The notes under the pieces were generated by a model, which saw only the letters and a list, made by a program, of their open reading frames with translations, had not been told where the DNA came from and ran no database searches. 50,790 nucleotides of DNA from Streptomyces omiyaensis (GTDB lineage: Bacteria; Actinomycetota; Actinomycetes; Streptomycetales; Streptomycetaceae): NCBI RefSeq assembly GCF_014650895.1, contig NZ_BMVV01000038.1:1-50790 (forward strand), given 5' to 3'. Position numbers and translations under genes: made by a program. This document shows, piece by piece, positions 1 through 7,613 of this stretch; position 1 is the first letter of the stretch; the number at the start of each line of letters is the position of its first letter.

Positions 1-119
1 TGCAGGGCGTCCCGGTCCGGGTCGGCGTAGACGGCTACGCTCGCGATCCCGGCATCCCGGCAGGCACGGGCGACACGAACAGCGATTTCGCCACGGTTGG
101 CGATGAGCACCTTGCGCAC
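1..119 (-). CDS. accA2: Acyl-CoA carboxylase biotin-carboxylase subunit, N-terminus only
   Basis: The first 39 codons of a biotin carboxylase / biotin carrier subunit are visible before the left edge. The start is GTG, with AAGGAGG seven bases upstream. The translation begins VRKVLIANRGEIAVRVARAC, the standard start of the biotin-carboxylase N-domain. The family carboxylates biotin with ATP and bicarbonate and works with the beta subunit (5875-7479) and the epsilon subunit (5642-5854). In S. coelicolor the equivalent gene is accA2. The symbol rests on that synteny and could equally be accA1 or pccA. The rest of the gene lies outside the window. Confidence 0.9.
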   Translation of the reverse strand, partial: MRKVLIANRGEIAVRVARACRDAGIASVAVYADPDRDAL

Positions 120-492
120 GATGGCTCCCTCCTTGAAACAAGCTGAGTTTAGGGACTGCCGACACGGCCCCTCGACCCGTCCCCAAGGGTGAGATGGCCC
201 ACACGGAGCGTGCATCGACGGTCGCTCGGGTCGTGAAATCCCTTGTCGCACCACGGTACGCAGGGTTTCTTTACGGCACAGTAGCTCCGAGGTGTGGCGC
301 AGGTCTCTGTTCGTGGAGCCAGTCGCCATTCGGGTTTCTTTGTGGAGTCCCTACGAATGGCGCAATGATTCTTTGCCTGACCGTCGCCCTTCGGCCACGG
401 CGCGCGCACTCTTGTCCGGACGTTTACCGGCCAGTAGCCTTCGCGCAGTCGACCGTACTGTCGGTAACAGGCGAATCCAGGGGGTGGCCGAG
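120..492. other. Non-coding divergent region between accA2 and a membrane-protein gene
   Basis: This stretch of about 370 bases separates the leftward carboxylase gene from the rightward membrane-protein gene. It is less GC-rich than its surroundings between about 260 and 380. I see no convincing gene: the reading frames crossing it lack a ribosome binding site and have odd composition. It presumably carries both promoters, but I could not assign boxes with confidence. Confidence 0.5.
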
Positions 493-945
493 GTGGCCCG
501 CAGACCGATCGCACTCGTCACGGCCGCCGTGCTCCTCCTGGAGGCGCCCGCGATCGTCGGACTCAACGCGGTCATGGCCCGCTTCGTGGAGGCCCAGTCG
601 ATGTCCCTCGACGGACTCGACCCCGACCACATGGTCACCGGCACCTGGGCGCTCGGCATCGGCTCCGGCGCCGCCCTCCTGCTCTGCGCCCTCGTCGCCC
701 TCCTCACCGGTCTCCGCGACCGGGCCCCCGGCCGCTTCGGGCGCGGACTGCTCATCGGCTGCGCGGTCGTCCACGGCGTCCTGGGCGCGGTCGCCGTCGG
801 CCTGATCGGCTGGACCGCCTTCGCCGTCCTCATGGGCGTCGTCGGACTGATCGTGCTCACCCTGGTGGCGTACGCGAAGGAGCCCGGGGTCCCGGCGGAG
901 CCGAAGGCCTCCGCGTCCGGGGAGGCGGAGGCCGCGACGGCCTGA
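493..945 (+). CDS. Small integral membrane protein, function unknown
   Basis: The protein has about 150 residues. The GTG at 493 is chosen because AGGGGG lies eight bases upstream; an in-frame GTG at 484 is the alternative. The open frame extends left to 292, but that part reads like untranslated sequence. Hydrophobic helices lie at about residues 5-22, 55-75, 88-105 and 108-125, which suggests four membrane spans. The C-terminal tail is Glu/Ala-rich and probably cytoplasmic. It is convergent with maf, only seven bases away. S. coelicolor has a comparable membrane protein between accA2 and maf. I assign no function. Confidence 0.75.
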   Translation: MARRPIALVTAAVLLLEAPAIVGLNAVMARFVEAQSMSLDGLDPDHMVTGTWALGIGSGAALLLCALVALLTGLRDRAPGRFGRGLLIGCAVVHGVLGAVAVGLIGWTAFAVLMGVVGLIVLTLVAYAKEPGVPAEPKASASGEAEAATA

Positions 946-952
946 GGGACGC

Positions 953-1573
953 TCAGGCCCAGAGCTCGGTGATGCCCACGTCCAGTTTGGCGAGGAGGCG
1001 GCGCAGCAGCGGCAGCGACAGGCCGATCACGTTGCCCGGGTCGCCGTCGATGCCCTCGATGAACGGCGCCGACCGGCCGTCCAGGGTGAACGCGCCCGCC
1101 ACGTGCAGCGGTTCGCCGCTCGCCACGTACGCCGCGATCTCCTCGTCGCTCGGCTCGCCGAACCGCACGACCGTCGACGCCGTCGCCGACTCGTACCGCT
1201 TGGCCGTCGTGTCGTAGACGCAGTGGCCGGTCTGCAGGATCCCGACGCGGCCCCGCATCTCCTTCCAGCGGGCGGTCGCCTCCGCGGCGTCGGCCGGCTT
1301 GCCCAGCGCCCGTCCGTCCAGCTCCAGGACCGAGTCGCAGCCGATCACCAGCGCGCCGCTCGCCTCCGGGCGGGCGGCGACGTGCGCCGCCTTCGCCTCG
1401 GCGAGCGTCAGCGCGAGCTCCGCCGGGGTCGGTGCGTGGACCTTGTCCTCGTCCACCCCGCTGACGATCACCTCGGGCGCGAGCCCGGCCTGGCGCAGCA
1501 GACCGAGCCGGGCGGGGGAGGCGGAGGCGAGGACGAGTCGGCGGGGCGTGCCGCCCGGGCGATCAGCAGTCAT
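953..1573 (-). CDS. maf: Maf-family nucleoside triphosphate pyrophosphatase
   Basis: This is a 206-residue Maf protein. The N-terminal LVLASASPAR is the family signature, and the internal GCDSVLELDG and GKP segments form the nucleotide site. Family members hydrolyse non-canonical or pyrimidine nucleoside triphosphates to monophosphates and are linked to septum formation and nucleotide house-cleaning. The length is normal for the family. It lies 13 bases downstream of the small membrane-peptide gene on the same strand, so the two are probably co-transcribed. Confidence 0.95.
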   Translation of the reverse strand: MTADRPGGTPRRLVLASASPARLGLLRQAGLAPEVIVSGVDEDKVHAPTPAELALTLAEAKAAHVAARPEASGALVIGCDSVLELDGRALGKPADAAEATARWKEMRGRVGILQTGHCVYDTTAKRYESATASTVVRFGEPSDEEIAAYVASGEPLHVAGAFTLDGRSAPFIEGIDGDPGNVIGLSLPLLRRLLAKLDVGITELWA

Positions 1574-1586
1574 GGGGGCAGCGTAC

Positions 1587-1715
1587 TCAGCGCGCGCCCA
1601 CGACGAGCATCAGAACGACCATGGCCAGCGCCAGCAGCACGCTCGATCGGCGCAGCATCGCCTGCGTCTCGCGCAGGAACGACGGCGGCTTGTTCTCCGG
1701 GTCGGACCACAGCAT
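1587..1715 (-). CDS. mmpB: Small membrane protein resembling MmpB
   Basis: This 42-residue gene is short enough to be missed by ORF finders. It starts with ATG at 1713-1715, preceded by CGGAGCC, and stops at 1587. The protein begins MLWSDPENKPPSFLRETQAM. A single hydrophobic helix covers about residues 24-40, followed by a tiny GAR tail, so it is a single-span membrane peptide. Position (beside maf in the accA2-pccB neighbourhood), size and the LWSDP...PP N-terminus fit the morphogenic membrane protein MmpB named in Streptomyces. The symbol is from memory of that family and was not checked by alignment. Confidence 0.65.
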   Translation of the reverse strand: MLWSDPENKPPSFLRETQAMLRRSSVLLALAMVVLMLVVGAR

Positions 1716-1763
1716 GGCTCCGATCCTGCTCCGGGCGGGAGCGGAGCGCCTGAGTACGGATAC

Positions 1764-2702
1764 TCAACCGTCCCGGCGGGGTCCGCCCGGGGCGGCGTCC
1801 CGGCGCGGCGGCGCGAGCTCGTCGACGGCGTCCAGGTAGGCGCGGACCAGGGGGTTGCGGCCGGCCGTGGGCCACATCAGGCCGTAGTCGACGGTCGGGC
1901 CGTCCCGGAGCGGCACGAAGGCCAGCCCGGACCCGCCGTGGTACCGCTCGGCGCGGGCGGCGGCGAGGCCGACGCCGGAGCCGGCGGCGACGTGGACGAG
2001 GATCTCCGGCCAGCAGCGCGTCGCGGGTCCCTGGGGCACCGGCCGGCCCGCCGGGGTCCGGCGGGGGAAGTGGCGGTCCATCCAGCGGCGGGGGACGCGG
2101 GCGTCGGCGAGGGTGACGAGGACGGTGTCGGCGAGGTCCTCGACGGAGACCGACCCCCGGCGGGCGAACGGATGGTCGGAGGGGACCAGCAGCGCCCTCG
2201 GCTCCGCGAAGACCAGCCGTCCGGCGGTGATGTCCGGTTCGTCGACGGGGAACTCGGTCAGCTGGACGTCGACGGTGCCCGCGCGCATCCCGCCGAGGGG
2301 GTCGAGGAGCCGGATCTCGCGCAGCTCGACCTCGCAGCCGGGGTGCCGGACCCGCAGCAGCCGCGCGGCCCGCGCCACGAGCTCGCCGCACCACGGCGTG
2401 GACCAGCCGACCCGCAGGAGCCCCCCGGTCCGGCCGCCCCGGCCCGCCGCGATCGCCTGGGCCAGCCCCAGACCGATCTGCTCGTACGCGGGCCGCAGGT
2501 CGTCCCGCAGCCGCTCGCCGACCCGGGTGAGCGCCACGCGCCGGCTGGTGCGCACGAACAGACGGGTGCCGACGCGGCGTTCCAGCTTCGCGATGGTCTG
2601 GCTGATCCGGCTCGTCGTCACGTGGAGCCGGGCGGCGGTGCGCCCGAAGTGCAGCTCCTCGGACAGCGTGAGGAAGGCCTCCAGCTCCAGCCGGTCCAGC
2701 AT
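1764..2702 (-). CDS. LysR-family transcriptional regulator
   Basis: The protein has 312 residues from the ATG at 2702. The upstream in-frame extension to 2816 reads as leader and is rejected. The N-terminal winged helix-turn-helix (about residues 1-60) begins MLDRLELEAFLTLSEELHFG, typical of LysR proteins, and includes SRISQTIAKLERRVGTRLF. An effector-binding domain follows (about 90-300). It is transcribed away from the DHFR-like gene at 2831 across 128 bases, the classic arrangement of a LysR regulator and its target. The inducer is unknown. Together with the TetR/MFS pair it appears to interrupt the conserved acc neighbourhood. Confidence 0.92.
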   Translation of the reverse strand: MLDRLELEAFLTLSEELHFGRTAARLHVTTSRISQTIAKLERRVGTRLFVRTSRRVALTRVGERLRDDLRPAYEQIGLGLAQAIAAGRGGRTGGLLRVGWSTPWCGELVARAARLLRVRHPGCEVELREIRLLDPLGGMRAGTVDVQLTEFPVDEPDITAGRLVFAEPRALLVPSDHPFARRGSVSVEDLADTVLVTLADARVPRRWMDRHFPRRTPAGRPVPQGPATRCWPEILVHVAAGSGVGLAAARAERYHGGSGLAFVPLRDGPTVDYGLMWPTAGRNPLVRAYLDAVDELAPPRRDAAPGGPRRDG

Positions 2703-2830
2703 GGGGTGCCCGCCCCTTCGTGTAGCCGCGCTCAACGAGCGTTCCTCCTTCCGGTCTTGTCGGCCGTTCCGGCCGCTCCCGATGCTGGTGGCCCCAGGAA
2801 CCCCCCTCTCGGCCAAGGAAGTGCACCGGC

Positions 2831-3382
2831 ATGCGCAAGATCGTCAACTCGACGTACCTCTCCCTCGACGGCGACATCGAGAAGCTCGACCAGTGGGCCG
2901 CCGACCACTGGAGCGACGACCTGGAGCGGTACGCGACCGAGCTGCTGTCGGGGGCCGACGCGCTGCTGATGGGGCGTGAGACCTACACGGGCTTCGCCTC
3001 CGCCTGGTCGGCGCGGGCCGGCGCCGACGCGTTCGCCGACCGGATGAACGCCCTCGACAAGTACGTCGTCTCCTCGACCCTCACGGGCGGGGACTGGGGC
3101 GACACCACGGTGATCCCCCGGGAGGGGGCCGCCCGGGCGATCGCCGCGCTCAAGGAGCGGCCGGGCGGGGACATCCTCATGTACGGCTTCGGCCCGGTCG
3201 CCAGGACCCTGCTCGCGCACGGGCTGCTGGACGAGGTCCGCTTCTGGGTGCACCCGGTGTTCGCCGGCGGCGGGACCCTGGCGGCCGACGGCTTCCGGGG
3301 CCGCCTGCGGCACGTCCGCACCGAGACCCTGGACACCGGTGTCGTGGTGCTCACCTACGGGCCCGCCTCCTCCGAGAAGTAG
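2831..3382 (+). CDS. Dihydrofolate-reductase-like (RibD C-terminal) protein
   Basis: The 183-residue protein begins MRKIVNSTYLSLDGDIEKLD, the pattern of the stand-alone RibD C-terminal / YwjB-YyaP group. LLMGRETYTGF and the GDILMYGFGPVARTLL segment match the NADPH-binding fold. These proteins are annotated as dihydrofolate reductase family proteins, but most have no proven substrate and are not the essential FolA. GGAAG lies upstream of the ATG. The divergent LysR gene probably controls it. Confidence 0.88.
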   Translation: MRKIVNSTYLSLDGDIEKLDQWAADHWSDDLERYATELLSGADALLMGRETYTGFASAWSARAGADAFADRMNALDKYVVSSTLTGGDWGDTTVIPREGAARAIAALKERPGGDILMYGFGPVARTLLAHGLLDEVRFWVHPVFAGGGTLAADGFRGRLRHVRTETLDTGVVVLTYGPASSEK

Positions 3383-3417
3383 AGACGAACCGTATCGTCT
3401 CGCGAGGTCACTATGGC

Positions 3418-3463
3418 GCCGCCGGCGCCCCGGGGTCAAGCGGCCCTCCGGGGCGCCGGCGGC
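3418..3463. terminator. Bidirectional hairpin terminator
   Basis: A perfect 16-bp inverted repeat (arms 3418-3433 and 3448-3463, 14-base loop) sits between the convergent DHFR-like and TetR genes. There is no T-run, as is usual in Streptomyces. Confidence 0.75.
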
Positions 3464-3477
3464 GTGCCGGGGAGGGG

Positions 3478-4143
3478 TCAGGCCGTGTAGGCGCCCGCCG
3501 CGGCGGCGGCCAGGGCGGCCGTGACGGCCCGCTCGGCGTCGGCGGCGGTCAACTCCTCGTGGGTGAGGGCGAAGCGGTGGTAGAGCGGCGCCGAGACGGC
3601 CCGCAGCAGCTCCAGCGGGTCGGTGCCGGCGGGCAGTTCGCCGCGGGCCTCGGCCCGCACGGCGACCGGCGCCCACTCGGCCAGGCGTGCGCGGTAGAAG
3701 CCGCCCAGGGCCCGGGCGCACTCCTCGTCGCAGGCGGCCGCGGCGATGACGGCCCGGAAGACCGCGCCCATCCGGGGGTCGGTGAGGGTCTCCCGGACGA
3801 GGGTGGCGTTGGCCCGCAGGTCGCCCGCGAGGCCGCCGGTGTCGGCGGCGGGCGCGGACTGCTCGGCCATGTCGCGCAGGAGGTCCGTGACGAGGCCCAC
3901 GGGGGAGCCCCAGCGGCGGTAGACCGTGGTCTTGCCGACGCCCGCGGCGGCGGCGACCTGATCCATGTTCAGGGTGTGGAAGCCGCCGGCGGCGAGGGCC
4001 TCCTCGGTGGCGTCGAGGACCGCCCGGCGCACCTTGGCGGTGCGGCCTCCGGGGCGCTGGGTGCCGGGCACGGCCGACGGGCTCTCGTTCAAACGGGTCT
4101 CCTGTTCCATTAGCGCACTGCGGTCTGCTACGGTCACGTTCAT
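3478..4143 (-). CDS. TetR-family transcriptional regulator
   Basis: The reading frame has 221 residues. The helix-turn-helix lies at about residues 36-85 (VRRAVLDATEEALAAGGFHTLNMDQVAAAAGVGKTTVYRRWGS, shown by GVGKTTVYRRW), and a TetR C-terminal ligand domain follows. Two starts are possible: ATG at 4143, directly against the palindrome at 4144-4169, or ATG at 4110, which begins MEQETRLNE. Neither has a strong ribosome binding site. It is divergent from an MFS exporter 36 bases away, so it is most likely a ligand-responsive repressor of that exporter and of itself. Confidence 0.92.
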   Translation of the reverse strand: MNVTVADRSALMEQETRLNESPSAVPGTQRPGGRTAKVRRAVLDATEEALAAGGFHTLNMDQVAAAAGVGKTTVYRRWGSPVGLVTDLLRDMAEQSAPAADTGGLAGDLRANATLVRETLTDPRMGAVFRAVIAAAACDEECARALGGFYRARLAEWAPVAVRAEARGELPAGTDPLELLRAVSAPLYHRFALTHEELTAADAERAVTAALAAAAAGAYTA

Positions 4144-4169
4144 CTTAACGGAACCAGTCTCCCATTAAG
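4144..4169. promoter_or_regulatory. Imperfect palindrome, likely TetR operator
   Basis: CTTAAcGGaA and the inverted TtCCcATTAAG-type half form a 26-bp imperfect palindrome centred between 4156 and 4157. The outer CTTAA/TTAAG pair and the inner GG/CC pairs match; the core does not. It fills the space between the two divergent genes and overlaps the ribosome binding site of the MFS gene. Its position suits repression of both directions. Confidence 0.55.
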
Positions 4170-4179
4170 GGGTCCCGTC

Positions 4180-5571
4180 ATGGTCGCCCTCGACACCGCC
4201 CCCGCCCCGGCGCCGCGCCTCCGCATGGACGGGCGGTCGCGGCTCGTCCTCGTCGTCCTCCTCGTCGCCCAGTTCATGCTGGCCGTCGACTTCTCGATCC
4301 TGAACGTCGCCCTCCCCGTCATCGGCGAGGGACTCGGCTTCCCCCTCGGCGGGCTCCAGTGGATCGCCACCTCCTTCGCCCTCGCCGCCGCCGGCTTCAC
4401 CCTCCTCTTCGGGCGCCTCGCCGACCTCCTCGGCCGCCGCCGCGTCTTCCTCGCCGGCATGGGCGTCCTCGGCGCGGCCTCGCTCGCCGGCGGCCTCGCC
4501 ACCACCCCCGAACTCCTCATGGCCGCCCGCGTCGCACAGGGCCTCGCCACCGCGGCCGTCACCCCCGCCGGCCTCTCCCTGCTCACCTCCGCCTTCCCCG
4601 AGGGCCCGCTCCGCGACAAGGCCCTCGGCCTCAACGGAGCCCTGATGTCCGCCGGATTCACCACCGGCGCCGTCCTCGGAGGCGTCCTCACCGACCTGCT
4701 CTCCTGGCGGTGGGCCTTTTTCGTCAACGTGCCGGTCGCGATCGCCGTCCTGCTCGTCGCCCCCGCCGTCCTGGAGGAGAGCCGCCCCGCCGCCCGGCCC
4801 CGGCTCGACGTGCCCGGCGCCATCACCGTCACCGGCGGCCTGCTCGCCCTCGTCCTCGGCCTCACCGGCGCCGGCGAGCACGGCTGGACCGCCCCCGGCG
4901 CGCTCGTCCCGCTCGCGGTGGCCGCCGTCCTCCTGACCGCCTTCCCGTTCGTCGAGCGGCGCTCCGCCGCGCCCCTCGTCCCCCTGCGGATCCTGAAGCG
5001 CCGCACCGTCGTCCGGGGCAACCTCGCCGGCCTCGTCGCCTTCGCCACCGAGACCTCGCTGGTCTTCCTGATGACCCTGCACCTCCAGGACGTGCTCGGC
5101 TTCTCCCCGCTCGCCGCCGGCCTCTCCTTCGGCGTCCTCGGCGCCGGCACCGTCCTCGGCGGCCTGCTCGCCCCCCGCTTCATCGGCCGCTTCTCGCCCC
5201 GCGCCGCCCTCGTCGCGGGCGGACTCCTCCAGGCCGCCGCCACCCTCGCCCTCCTCGGCATCGGCGACACGCGGAGCACGTACGGACTGCTGCTCGCGGC
5301 CACCTTCGCCGGCGGGACCGGCAACATGCTCGCCATCGTCGGCTTCATGGTCACCGCCACCTCGGGCCTCCCCGACGGCGAGCAGGGCACGGCCACCGGC
5401 ATCGCCACCATGACCCAGCAGGTCGGCATCACCCTCGGCACCCCGGTGATGAGCGGCGTCCTCGTCACCGCCGCCACGCTCCCCGACGGCATCGCCCGCG
5501 CGGTCGCCGTCAACGCGGCCCTCGTCCTCGCCGCGGCCCTCGTGCCGGCGCTCCTCCGGCGGCGGCGCTGA
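4180..5571 (+). CDS. MFS drug-efflux transporter, DHA2 (EmrB/QacA) type
   Basis: The 463-residue integral membrane protein has about fourteen hydrophobic helices. AAGGGG lies seven bases before the ATG. Early motifs fit the DHA2 drug:H+ antiporter family: LAVDFSILNVALPVIGEGLG in helix 1, GRLADLLGRRRVFLAG as motif A between helices 2 and 3, and a GFTTGAVLGGVLTDLLSWRWAFFVNVP-like motif C region. The family exports lipophilic cations, antibiotics or dyes using the proton gradient. The adjacent TetR gene and the shared palindrome suggest substrate-induced expression. The substrate cannot be read from sequence. Confidence 0.93.
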   Translation: MVALDTAPAPAPRLRMDGRSRLVLVVLLVAQFMLAVDFSILNVALPVIGEGLGFPLGGLQWIATSFALAAAGFTLLFGRLADLLGRRRVFLAGMGVLGAASLAGGLATTPELLMAARVAQGLATAAVTPAGLSLLTSAFPEGPLRDKALGLNGALMSAGFTTGAVLGGVLTDLLSWRWAFFVNVPVAIAVLLVAPAVLEESRPAARPRLDVPGAITVTGGLLALVLGLTGAGEHGWTAPGALVPLAVAAVLLTAFPFVERRSAAPLVPLRILKRRTVVRGNLAGLVAFATETSLVFLMTLHLQDVLGFSPLAAGLSFGVLGAGTVLGGLLAPRFIGRFSPRAALVAGGLLQAAATLALLGIGDTRSTYGLLLAATFAGGTGNMLAIVGFMVTATSGLPDGEQGTATGIATMTQQVGITLGTPVMSGVLVTAATLPDGIARAVAVNAALVLAAALVPALLRRRR

Positions 5572-5579
5572 CCGCACGA

Positions 5580-5617
5580 CGAAGGCCGGACCCCCCGCAC
5601 ACGGGGTCCGGCCTTCG
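5580..5617. terminator. Hairpin terminator after the MFS gene
   Basis: CGAAGGCCGGACCCC pairs with GGGGTCCGGCCTTCG around a short CCGCACAC-type loop. It lies between the convergent MFS and carboxylase epsilon-subunit genes. Confidence 0.85.
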
Positions 5618-5641
5618 CTCACGTCACACGGGTCGGACCGG

Positions 5642-5854
5642 TCAGACCGGCCAGTAGGACCGCGCCCAGGCCCGCGGGCCCGGCCGCTGCCGCACCGCGC
5701 GCGCGATCCGCGACGGATCCGACCAGCCCTCCGGCACCGCCGGGCCGCCGCCCTGCGCGGCGGCCGCCGCGGTGGCCGCGGCCCGGGCCTGGACCACCGC
5801 CAGTGCGGCGGCCAGCTCCTCGGGCGTCGGGTTGCCTCGTACGACCTTGATCAT
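5642..5854 (-). CDS. accE: Acyl-CoA carboxylase epsilon subunit
   Basis: This 70-residue protein begins MIKVVRGNPTPEELAAALAV, the hallmark of the actinobacterial AccE/PccE epsilon subunit. It ends with W-S-D-P and a RAWARSYWPV-like tail, the conserved WxxS C-terminal element. The family stabilises or activates the alpha-beta acyl-CoA carboxylase complex. It starts 20 bases downstream of the beta-subunit gene and is clearly in the same operon. The Ala-rich middle (about residues 25-35) is variable in the family. Confidence 0.9.
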   Translation of the reverse strand: MIKVVRGNPTPEELAAALAVVQARAAATAAAAAQGGGPAVPEGWSDPSRIARAVRQRPGPRAWARSYWPV

Positions 5855-5874
5855 CGTGCTGTCCCTCCCGAGGG

Positions 5875-7479
5875 CTAGAGCGGGATGTTGCCGTGCTTCT
5901 TCGGAGGCAGGGATTCCCGCTTGGTCCGCAGCTGACGCAGACCCTTCACGACCTGCGCCCGGGTCTCCGACGGCAGGACCACCCCGTCGATGTACCCGCG
6001 CTCGGCCGCGATGTACGGGTTGAGCAGGGTGTCCTCGTACTCCTGGATCAGCCGCGCCCGCACCGCCTCGACATCCTCGCCGTTCGCCTCCGCCTCCGCG
6101 ATCGTGCGGCGGTGCAGGATGTTCACCGCGCCCTGCGCGCCCATGACCGCGATCTGCGCCGTCGGCCACGCCAGGTTCAGGTCGGCGCCCAGGTGCTTGG
6201 AGCCCATGACGTCGTAGGCGCCGCCGAAGGCCTTGCGGGTGATGACCGTGATCAGCGGGACGGTCGCCTCGGCGTACGCGTAGATCAGCTTCGCGCCGCG
6301 CCGGATGATGCCGCCGTACTCCTGGTCCACGCCCGGCAGGAAGCCCGGCACGTCGACGAAGGTCAGCACCGGGATGTTGAAGGCGTCGCAGGTGCGCACG
6401 AACCGCGCCGCCTTCTCCGAGGCGTTGATGTCCAGGCAGCCCGCGAACTGCATCGGCTGGTTGGCGACGATGCCGACCGGGAAGCCCTCCACCCGGCCGA
6501 AGCCGGTCAGGATGTTCGGCGCGAAGAGCGCCTGGGTCTCCAGGAACTCGCCGTCGTCCACGACGTGCTCGATCACCGTGTGCATGTCGTACGGCTGGTT
6601 CGCCGAGTCCGGGATCAGCGCGTCGAGCTCCAGGTCCTCGCCCGACACCTCGGTCTCGGCCGTCTCCGGGAAGGCCGGCGGCTCGGAGAGGTTGTTCGAC
6701 GGCAGGTACGAGAGCAGCTGCTTCACGTACTCGATGGCGTCCTTCTCGTCCCCCGCCATGTGGTGCGCCACGCCCGAGGTCGCGTTGTGCGTCCGGGCAC
6801 CGCCCAGCTCCTCGAAGCCCACGTCCTCGCCGGTCACCGTCTTGATGACGTCGGGACCGGTGATGAACATGTGCGAGGTCTGGTCCACCATCACCGTGAA
6901 GTCGGTGATCGCGGGGGAGTACACCGCGCCGCCCGCGCACGGGCCCACGACCAGCGAGATCTGCGGGATCACGCCCGACGCGTGGGTGTTGCGGCGGAAG
7001 ATCTCGCCGTACATGCCGAGCGCGCTCACGCCCTCCTGGATGCGGGCGCCGCCGGAGTCGTTGATGCCGACGACCGGACAGCCGGTCTTCAGCGCGAAGT
7101 CCATCACCTTGATGATCTTCTGGCCGTAGGTCTCGCCGAGCGCCCCGCCGAAGACCGTGAAGTCCTGCGAGAAGACGGCCACCGGACGCCCGTCCACGGT
7201 GCCGTAGCCGGTGACCACGCCGTCGCCGTACGGCCGGTTCCTCTCCAGGCCGAAGTTGGTCGACCGGTGCCGGGCCAGCTCGTCCAGCTCCACGAAGGAC
7301 CCCTCGTCGAGCAGCAGGGCGATCCGCTCGCGCGCGGTCAGCTTGCCCTTCGCGTGCTGCTTCTCCACCGCGCGCTCCGAGCCGGCGTGCGTGGCCTCGT
7401 CGATACGGCGCCTGAGGTCCGCGATCTTGCCCGCGGTCGTGTGAATGTCGATCTCGTACTGCTCTGCCGGCTCGGACAT
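5875..7479 (-). CDS. pccB: Propionyl/acetyl-CoA carboxylase beta (carboxyltransferase) subunit
   Basis: The 534-residue carboxyltransferase starts MSEPAEQYEIDIHTTAGKIA. The N-terminal half has the acyl-CoA-binding oxyanion segment (GGARIQEGVSALGMYGEIF, then VVGPCAGGAVYSPAITDF). The C-terminal half has the carboxybiotin site (GFLPGVDQEYGGIIRRGAK, ITRKAFGGAYDVMGSK). With the biotinylated alpha subunit it makes methylmalonyl-CoA or malonyl-CoA, feeding fatty-acid and polyketide extender pools. Size and neighbours match S. coelicolor PccB. It is divergent from birA, the ligase that biotinylates the alpha subunit. Confidence 0.95.
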   Translation of the reverse strand: MSEPAEQYEIDIHTTAGKIADLRRRIDEATHAGSERAVEKQHAKGKLTARERIALLLDEGSFVELDELARHRSTNFGLERNRPYGDGVVTGYGTVDGRPVAVFSQDFTVFGGALGETYGQKIIKVMDFALKTGCPVVGINDSGGARIQEGVSALGMYGEIFRRNTHASGVIPQISLVVGPCAGGAVYSPAITDFTVMVDQTSHMFITGPDVIKTVTGEDVGFEELGGARTHNATSGVAHHMAGDEKDAIEYVKQLLSYLPSNNLSEPPAFPETAETEVSGEDLELDALIPDSANQPYDMHTVIEHVVDDGEFLETQALFAPNILTGFGRVEGFPVGIVANQPMQFAGCLDINASEKAARFVRTCDAFNIPVLTFVDVPGFLPGVDQEYGGIIRRGAKLIYAYAEATVPLITVITRKAFGGAYDVMGSKHLGADLNLAWPTAQIAVMGAQGAVNILHRRTIAEAEANGEDVEAVRARLIQEYEDTLLNPYIAAERGYIDGVVLPSETRAQVVKGLRQLRTKRESLPPKKHGNIPL

Positions 7480-7600
7480 CGGGATGCGGCTCCCTGCCTG
7501 GTCACGGGGGGTTCGTTGACTGCGAATGGGCTACTGACGGCCTACTGACCCGTAGCGTATCGGCGCGGGTACGGCAGCGCAGTGCGGTCTATCCCACACC

Positions 7601-7606
7601 TAGTCT
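7601..7606 (+). promoter_or_regulatory. Candidate -10 box for leaderless birA
   Basis: TAGTCT lies seven bases before the birA ATG and there is no Shine-Dalgarno sequence. This is the TANNNT-N7-ATG layout of leaderless actinobacterial transcripts. No clear -35 box is visible. Confidence 0.45.
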
Positions 7607-7613
7607 GGCTTGC

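Noticed and set aside
4140..5622. Leftward frames of about 485 codons opposite the MFS gene
   Set aside because: Antisense shadows with Gly/Glu or Arg/Thr bias. The sense strand encodes a clear 14-helix transporter.
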